Shown: in pieces, positions 58,988 to 64,000 of the stretch
How the letters are laid out: each line of letters begins with the position of its first letter
Position numbering within the stretch: the first letter of the stretch is position 1
DNA from: Pseudomonas silesiensis
GTDB taxonomy: Bacteria; Pseudomonadota; Gammaproteobacteria; Pseudomonadales; Pseudomonadaceae
DNA: 64,000 nucleotides
Direction: 5' to 3'
NCBI RefSeq assembly: GCF_001661075.1
Contig: NZ_CP014870.1
Coordinates: forward strand, 2,686,501-2,750,500
Notes under the pieces: model-generated
Seen by the model: the letters and a program-made list of their open reading frames with translations, nothing else
Database searches by the model: none
What the model was told of the DNA's origin: nothing
Position numbers and translations under genes: made by a program

Positions 58988-60379
58988 TCACACAATGCCA
59001 GTGGCGTAGAAAGTACCGATCACTACGAAGACCGCCAGGGTCTTGATCAGCGTAATACAGAAAATGTCTTTGTAAGCTTCGCGGTGGGTCAGGCCGGTGA
59101 CGGCCAGCAAGGTAATCACCGCGCCGTTGTGCGGCAGGGTGTCCATGCCGCCGCTGGCCATCGCAGCCACCCGGTGCAGCACTTCCAGGGGAATGTCGGC
59201 CGCATGGGCCGCCGCGATGAAGTCATTGGCCATGGCCGCCAGGGCAATGCTCATGCCGCCCGAGGCCGAACCGGTGATGCCCGCCAGCAGGGTCACGGTG
59301 ATCGCTTCATTGACCAGCGGGTTGGGAATGCTCTTGAGCCAGTCGGCCAGTACCAGGAAGCCCGGCAAGGAAGCGATCACCGCCCCGAAGCCGTACTCCG
59401 ATGCGGTGTTCATCGCCGCCAGCAACGAACCGCCGACCGCACTGCGACTGCCTTCGGCCAACTTGCCGCGAATCGCCTGGAAGCCGAACACCAACACCAT
59501 GATGATACCGACCAGCAAGGCGGCCTGGACCGCCCAGATCGCCGTGAGCTTGGCGATTTCGGTGGTCACCGGTGCGGCCATGCCCGGCAGCGCGAGGCTG
59601 TGGGTCTTGCCGTACCACTGCGGAATCCACTGGGTAAACAACAGGTTCATGATGCCGACGGCCAGCAATGGCGACAGCGCGATCCACGGATTGGGCAGCT
59701 TGATATCGGCAGCGGTTTCCGGCTCGTTGCGCAGTTCGGTGCCATAGCCTTCACCGGCCACTTGGGCCTTGTTGCGCTGGCGCTGCAGGAACAGCATGCC
59801 GGCGCAGACCACGAAGATCGAGCCGATCAGGCCCAGCCAGGGCGCGGCCCAGGCGGTGGTGTTGAAGAAGGTGCTGGGGATGATGTTCTGGATCTGCGGG
59901 GTGCCGGGCAGGGCGTCCATGGTGAACGAGAACGCGCCGAGGGCAATGGTCGCCGGGATCAGGCGCTTGGGGATATTGCTCTGGCGGAACATCTCGGCCG
60001 CAAACGGATAGACCGCAAACACCACCACAAACAGCGATACGCCACCGTAGGTGAGCAACGCGCAGACCAGCACGATCACCAGCATCGCCTGGCGAGTGCC
60101 AAGCAGACGAATGGCCGCCGCTACGATGGAACGCGAGAAGCCCGACAGCTCGATCAGCTTGCCGAACACCGCGCCAAGCAGGAACACCGGGAAGTACAGT
60201 TTGATGAAGCCGACCATTTTTTCCATGAATACCCCGGTGAAGGCAGGGGCGACGGCGGAAGGGTCGGTGAGCAGAACGGCGCCGAGGGCGGCAATCGGGG
60301 CAAAGAGGATAACGCTGTAGCCACGGTAGGCCGCGAGCATCAGCAGCGCGAGGGCTGCCAAGGCAATGATCACACTCAT
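58988..60379 (-). CDS. GntP-family permease, probable 3-hydroxybutyrate importer
   Basis: 463 aa with about twelve spans. GntP signatures include YSVILFAPIAALGAVLL, FPVFLLGAVFGKLIE, ALPGTPQIQNIIPSTFF and SASGGMSIALAAMAN. GntP proteins are proton symporters for organic acids. Its position directly before the 3-hydroxybutyrate dehydrogenase, together with the sigma-54 activator and promoter, points to 3-hydroxybutyrate (as HbcT of P. aeruginosa) rather than gluconate. The ATG has AGGAG about 6 nt upstream. Confidence 0.92.
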   Translation of the reverse strand: MSVIIALAALALLMLAAYRGYSVILFAPIAALGAVLLTDPSAVAPAFTGVFMEKMVGFIKLYFPVFLLGAVFGKLIELSGFSRSIVAAAIRLLGTRQAMLVIVLVCALLTYGGVSLFVVVFAVYPFAAEMFRQSNIPKRLIPATIALGAFSFTMDALPGTPQIQNIIPSTFFNTTAWAAPWLGLIGSIFVVCAGMLFLQRQRNKAQVAGEGYGTELRNEPETAADIKLPNPWIALSPLLAVGIMNLLFTQWIPQWYGKTHSLALPGMAAPVTTEIAKLTAIWAVQAALLVGIIMVLVFGFQAIRGKLAEGSRSAVGGSLLAAMNTASEYGFGAVIASLPGFLVLADWLKSIPNPLVNEAITVTLLAGITGSASGGMSIALAAMANDFIAAAHAADIPLEVLHRVAAMASGGMDTLPHNGAVITLLAVTGLTHREAYKDIFCITLIKTLAVFVVIGTFYATGIV

Positions 60380-60436
60380 GGTGTGTCTCCTGGATTGTTA
60401 TTTTTTTTAGGTGGATCTGTTGTGGGAGAGGGCTAT

Positions 60437-60452
60437 AGCGAGTTTCGTGCCA
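60437..60452 (-). promoter_or_regulatory. Sigma-54 promoter of the GntP-bdhA operon
   Basis: Read leftward: TGGCACGAAACTCGCT. It fits TGGCACG-N4-TTGCW with one mismatch and has the invariant GG and GC 10 nt apart. It is 57 nt before the permease start and is matched by a sigma-54 activator gene next door. Confidence 0.85.
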
Positions 60453-60515
60453 GACACGCAAGCTATTGAAATATAAGGATATATGTAGAGTGTTTGAGTT
60501 GAGTTTCAGTTAGGT

Positions 60516-60531
60516 GTCTCTAGTTAGAGAC
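60516..60531. promoter_or_regulatory. Candidate activator-binding site (perfect 7-bp inverted repeat)
   Basis: GTCTCTA-GT-TAGAGAC lies 64 bp upstream of the -24 element, the usual place of an enhancer for a sigma-54 activator, and between the permease and the activator gene. No second copy was noticed nearby. Confidence 0.6.
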
Positions 60532-60552
60532 TTATGTCGGTAATGCCGGCCT

Positions 60553-60636
60553 CATCGCGAGCAAGCTCGCTCCCACAGGTTGACCGAATTACCCGCAAGA
60601 ATGCGGTCAAATGTGGGAGCGAGCTTGCTCGCGAAG
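60553..60636. repeat. REP pair upstream of the GntP operon
   Basis: CATCGCGAGCAAGCTCGCTC...CCACAGG (60553-60579) faces ATGTGGGAGCGAGCTTGCTC...GCGAAG (about 60611-60636). It separates the enhancer-like palindrome from the end of the activator gene. Confidence 0.92.
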
Positions 60637-60666
60637 TTCTGTCTATAAATGGAGATTTGTGTCTCA

Positions 60667-62082
60667 TTATGAAGACTCTGCAATCCCCAAAGCCACCATC
60701 TTCTTGTACAGCGTCGATCGCCCCAGCCCAAGCCGCGCCGCCGCTTCAATCACTTTCCCTCCGCACTGCGCCAGGGCCGATTCAATCAACTGCCGGTCAA
60801 ACCGCTGCCGAGCCGCGCTAAAGGTCTCCTGGGCAACCACCTCGGGATTCAACGGCGCCACCCGTTCCACCGGCACGAACGTACCGATCGCCGCGCGGAT
60901 ATCCGTGGCATTGAGCATCAAGTCATCACTGAGCAAGGCCGCCCGCTCCAGCACATTGCGCAATTCACGGATGTTCCCCGGCCAGGCGTGTTGCGCCAAT
61001 AATTCAAGCGCCTCGCGGTTCAGTTCATGCTGGCTGCGCAGTTCTTCCAGGATCGCTTCGCTGAGCGCCGGTAGATCGTCAAGGCGATCGCGCAAGGGCG
61101 GGACCTGAATCGGCAGCACATTGAGGCGATAATACAAATCGGCCCGGAACTCGCCGCGTCGGATCGCCGCTTCCAGATCCGTCGACGTGGCGGCGATCAC
61201 CCGCACATCGCTCTGGATCACTTCGTTGGAGCCCACCGGTTCGAATTCCTTTTCCTGCAACACCCGCAGCAGCTTGCTTTGCAGGGGTAGCGGCATGTCG
61301 CCGATTTCATCGAGGAACAGCGTGCCGCCCTGGGCGATCTGCAATTTGCCGGCGCGGCCCTTGCGCTCGGCGCCGGTAAACGCGCCGGGGGCGGTGCCGA
61401 AGAATTCGGCCTCCAGCAGCGACTCGGGAATCGCCGCGCTGTTGATGCTGACGAAGGCTTTGTGCGCGCGGGGCGACGCACCGTGGATTGCCTGGGCCAG
61501 CAATTCCTTGCCGGTCCCGGTTTCGCCAAGCAGCAGCACCGGCGAGTCGGTGCTGGCGCTGCGCCGGGCACGACGCTTGACTTCCAGGCTGGCGGCGCTG
61601 GTGCCGATGAAGTGGGCGAAGTTGTATTTGGTCTGCCGCGCCCGCAACAGTGAACGCGTGGAAGCAAGCTCTTCCTGCATGCTCATGTAGCGCTTGAGCA
61701 TCGGCGACAGGCTGCGTAATTCGTCGAACAGGGCAAAGCCGATGGCGCCGATCACCACGCCCGCATCGTCGTGAATCGGCAGGCGCATCACCACCAGCGG
61801 TTCCTTGGGGGTGTCCTGCATGTCGAGCAAAATCGGCCGGCCGCTGCGTACCACTTCACGCAGCAGGCTGCCGGGGATCACACTTTCGCAGGCTTTGCCG
61901 ATGGCGACTTGCGCCGACTCCAGGCCAAAACGCTTGGCGTAGCGTTCGTTCATCCAGACGATATTGGCGTCGCGATCGACGATCACCGTGCCTTCACTCG
62001 ACTGCTCGATGATTTCGAACAATGAACGGATCGCCAGCAGGCGGACCTGCTGGTAGTCCTTGAGGCTTTCGGTGGTGTTCAT
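60667..62082 (-). CDS. hbcR: Sigma-54-dependent activator of 3-hydroxybutyrate use (HbcR-type)
   Basis: 471 aa. Residues about 20-130 are a PAS domain (FEIIEQSSEGTVIVDRDANI), 155-390 an AAA+ activator core with Walker A GETGTGKE, GAFTGA (required for sigma-54 contact), Walker B GGTLFLDEIG and R-fingers in EFRADLYYRLNV. A Fis-type helix-turn-helix closes the protein (GKVIEAAARLGLGRSTLYKKM). It is located directly upstream of the GntP-bdhA-AACS genes and in the same direction, as HbcR is in P. aeruginosa. The PAS domain probably senses 3-hydroxybutyrate or a metabolite. Confidence 0.92.
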   Translation of the reverse strand: MNTTESLKDYQQVRLLAIRSLFEIIEQSSEGTVIVDRDANIVWMNERYAKRFGLESAQVAIGKACESVIPGSLLREVVRSGRPILLDMQDTPKEPLVVMRLPIHDDAGVVIGAIGFALFDELRSLSPMLKRYMSMQEELASTRSLLRARQTKYNFAHFIGTSAASLEVKRRARRSASTDSPVLLLGETGTGKELLAQAIHGASPRAHKAFVSINSAAIPESLLEAEFFGTAPGAFTGAERKGRAGKLQIAQGGTLFLDEIGDMPLPLQSKLLRVLQEKEFEPVGSNEVIQSDVRVIAATSTDLEAAIRRGEFRADLYYRLNVLPIQVPPLRDRLDDLPALSEAILEELRSQHELNREALELLAQHAWPGNIRELRNVLERAALLSDDLMLNATDIRAAIGTFVPVERVAPLNPEVVAQETFSAARQRFDRQLIESALAQCGGKVIEAAARLGLGRSTLYKKMVALGIAESS

Positions 62083-62120
62083 GGGTGCTGATCCTGATAA
62101 TTTATCGCCTGTGCCGGCCT

Positions 62121-62206
62121 CTTCGCGGGCAAGCCTCGCTCCTACAGGTCATGCATCGATCATAAAAACACCGATAACCTGTAGGAGCGAGGCTTGCCCG
62201 CGAAGG
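62121..62206. repeat. REP pair between yejF and hbcR
   Basis: CTTCGCGGGCAAGCCTCGCT...CCTACAGG (62121-62148) faces CCTGTAGGAGCGAGGCTTGC...CCGCGAAGG (about 62178-62206), perfect arms over 28 nt. Confidence 0.94.
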
Positions 62207-62236
62207 CCGCGACGCGGTCCTGTGCCAAGCACCGAA

Positions 62237-63817
62237 TTATGCCCACCCCAACTGCGCCGCCGCCAACAGCTCTTTGGTATAGGCATGCTGTGGCGACTCG
62301 AATACCTCGTGGCTGGCACCGCTTTCCACCACTTTGCCGTCCTTGATCACGATCATGTCGTGGGCCAGTGCGCGCACGACTGCCAGGTCGTGACTGATGA
62401 ACAGGTAGGTCAGCCCGTGCTTTTCCTGAAGCTGGCGGAGCAGGGCGACCACTTGTTTTTGCACGGTGCGGTCCAGCGCCGAGGTCGGTTCGTCCAGCAG
62501 GATCAGCGCCGGTTTCAGCACCAGCGCCCGGGCGATGGCGATGCGCTGGCGTTGGCCGCCGGAGAACTCGTGAGGGTAACGATCGCGGCTTTGCGGGTCG
62601 AGGCCGACTTCTTCCAGCGCCCGAATCACCTCGGCATTGCATTCGTCCGCGGTCAAGCGGCTATGCACTTCCAGGCCTTCACTGATGATCTGCGCCACCG
62701 ACATCCGCGGACTGAGGCTGCCGAAAGGGTCCTGGAACACCACCTGCATTTTCTTGCGCCAAGGCCGCAGCTGCTTTTGCGACAAGCCATCCAGCGGCTC
62801 ACCCTGGAAGCGAATGCTGCCGTCGGAATCGAGCAGGCGCAGGATCGCCTGGCCCAGGGTCGATTTGCCGGAACCGGATTCACCGACGATGCCCAGGGTC
62901 TTGCCGCGCTGGACATTCAGGCTGATGCCGTCCACCGCGTGCAAATACGTCTTGCGTTGGAACAGTCCGCCGCCGAGGGCAAACCGCACGGACAGGTTGG
63001 CCACTTCCAGCACATTCTCGCGCTCGTCCCGGGGCAGGGCTTCACCTTCGGGTTCAGCGTTGAGCAGCACGCAGCTGTAGGGATGTTTCGGCTCGGTGAA
63101 CAGCGTCTCGCAGGGCGCTTGCTCGACGATTTCCCCGGCCTTCATCACGCACACGCGCTGGGCGATGCTGCGCACCAGATTCAGGTCGTGACTGATCAAC
63201 AGCAGCGACATGCCGAGCCGCTTCTGCAAGGATTTGAGCAGCAGCAGAATCTTGCGCTGTACGGTCACATCCAGCGCGGTGGTAGGTTCGTCGGCGATCA
63301 GCAGTTCCGGCTCGCAGGCCAGGGCCATGGCGATCATCACCCGTTGTCGCTGGCCGCCGGACAATTGATGGGGATAAGCCTTGAGCCGCTCCTGGGGTTT
63401 CTGGATGCCCACCAGGTGCAGCAACTCGAGAGTCCGCGCCTGCGCCGCCTTGCCGGTCAGGCCCTTGTGCAGCAGCAGGGTTTCACCGATCTGTTTTTCG
63501 ACGCTGTGCAGCGGGTTGAGGGACGACATCGGCTCCTGGAAGATCATCGCGATCCGGTTGCCGCGCAACTCGCGCAATGCAGTGGAGGACGCGCCGAGCA
63601 GTTCCTTGCCGCGATAGCGAATGCTGCCGCGGGTGTCGGTGCCGGTCTCGGGGAGCAGTTGCAGGATCGAGTGCGCGGTCACCGACTTGCCGGAGCCCGA
63701 CTCGCCCACCAGGGCCAGGCACTCGCCGGGGCGGATGTCCAGGCACAGGTTACGGACTACGGTCTGGCCGCTGAAGGCCACACAGAGGTCACGGATTTCG
63801 ATCAGGTTGCCACTCAT
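62237..63817 (-). CDS. yejF: Peptide ABC transporter ATPase with two fused ABC domains (YejF-type)
   Basis: 526 aa with two complete ABC domains. Walker A motifs GESGSGKSV (near 40) and GESGSGKST (near 315), signatures LSGGQRQR and FSGGQRQR, Walker [13 protein letters not shown] and [12 protein letters not shown], and the oligopeptide C-terminal extension [12 protein letters not shown]. The fusion of DppD- and DppF-like halves is typical of YejF, which powers import of peptides such as microcin C. The partial permease upstream (18-bp gap) is YejE, as expected for a yejABEF operon continuing right of the window. Confidence 0.93.
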   Translation of the reverse strand: MSGNLIEIRDLCVAFSGQTVVRNLCLDIRPGECLALVGESGSGKSVTAHSILQLLPETGTDTRGSIRYRGKELLGASSTALRELRGNRIAMIFQEPMSSLNPLHSVEKQIGETLLLHKGLTGKAAQARTLELLHLVGIQKPQERLKAYPHQLSGGQRQRVMIAMALACEPELLIADEPTTALDVTVQRKILLLLKSLQKRLGMSLLLISHDLNLVRSIAQRVCVMKAGEIVEQAPCETLFTEPKHPYSCVLLNAEPEGEALPRDERENVLEVANLSVRFALGGGLFQRKTYLHAVDGISLNVQRGKTLGIVGESGSGKSTLGQAILRLLDSDGSIRFQGEPLDGLSQKQLRPWRKKMQVVFQDPFGSLSPRMSVAQIISEGLEVHSRLTADECNAEVIRALEEVGLDPQSRDRYPHEFSGGQRQRIAIARALVLKPALILLDEPTSALDRTVQKQVVALLRQLQEKHGLTYLFISHDLAVVRALAHDMIVIKDGKVVESGASHEVFESPQHAYTKELLAAAQLGWA

Positions 63818-63835
63818 ATCAACTTCCGCCGTGGA

Positions 63836-64000
63836 TCAAGATCGTGGATCAAAGGCGTCACGCAACGCCTCACCGATAAACACCAGTAAAGAAAGAATCA
63901 ACGCCAGGGTGAAGAATGCAGTCAGTCCCAGCCACGGCGCTTGCAGGTTCTGTTTGCCCTGACCGATCAACTCGCCCAGGGACGCACTGCCCGCCGGCAT
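63836..64000 (-). CDS. yejE: YejE-type peptide ABC permease, C-terminal part (runs off the window)
   Basis: The visible 54 codons end ...FIGEALRDAFDPRS and include a hydrophobic span (LGLTAFFTLALILSLLVFIG). This is the C-terminus of a dipeptide/oligopeptide permease; ALRDAFDPR is the normal end of this family. The rest lies to the right of the window. The start is not visible. Confidence 0.85.
   Translation of the reverse strand: MPAGSASLGELIGQGKQNLQAPWLGLTAFFTLALILSLLVFIGEALRDAFDPRS

Overview
The window looks like a chromosomal segment of a fluorescent-group Pseudomonas. It is GC-rich, its core genes (cysI, metH, nfuA, sohB, cob genes, pilU, an hbcR-type regulator) are of pseudomonad type, and its gaps carry at least 14 REP/REPIN-type palindromes built on GTGGGAGC-GCTTGCTCGCGA or GTAGGAGC-GCTTGCCCGCGA. 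No rRNA, tRNA, CRISPR array, insertion sequence or prophage was seen.

Layout. 1-2.7 kb: the end of a stressosome-type operon (rsbS, rsbR), a disordered small protein, DUF4142 and YdcH-like proteins. 2.8-8.1 kb: a two-gene unit of a fatty-acid-hydroxylase/SRPBCC fusion and a membrane SMP-30-like protein, a LysR regulator and a Tat-exported amidohydrolase. 8.3-10.6 kb: SCP2 protein, histidine phosphatase, SohB. 10.8-19.5 kb: two very large overlapping paralogues of the dermonecrotic-toxin/LRR/NEL type, both apparently without the NEL catalytic cysteine. 19.6-28.4 kb: assimilatory sulfite reductase with its DUF934 partner, a periplasmic binding protein, metH and nfuA. 28.5-38.3 kb: a cobalamin region in two divergent arms, cbtB-cbtA-cobE-cobM to the left and cobW-cobN-chlI/chlD to the right. 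Each arm begins with its own cobalamin riboswitch. cobN carries REP palindromes inside its reading frame, and chlI/chlD are joined by a textbook -1 frameshift signal. 38.4-44.6 kb: PLD-like protein, DHA2 exporter with a divergent LysR regulator, TerC/CBS/CorC protein. 45.0-51.8 kb: polar amino-acid-type ABC transporter, RidA, IclR regulator, DSD1-type PLP deaminase and a PfkB kinase; together they fit uptake and breakdown of a D-amino sugar acid such as D-glucosaminate through 2-keto-3-deoxygluconate. 51.9-56.0 kb: parvulin, hybrid histidine kinase, PilU. 56.1-62.1 kb: 3-hydroxybutyrate use (acetoacetyl-CoA synthetase, 3-hydroxybutyrate dehydrogenase, GntP permease, sigma-54 activator) with a visible -24/-12 promoter and a palindrome upstream of it. 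62.2-64 kb: YejF-type ATPase and the end of YejE.

The strongest unusual signals are the chlI/chlD frameshift element (slippery A AAA AAG, 5-nt spacer, perfect 11-bp stem), the REP array translated inside cobN, the tandem NEL-like giants with substituted active sites, and the predicted D-glucosaminate island. All family assignments come from reading the sequence; no database search was run.
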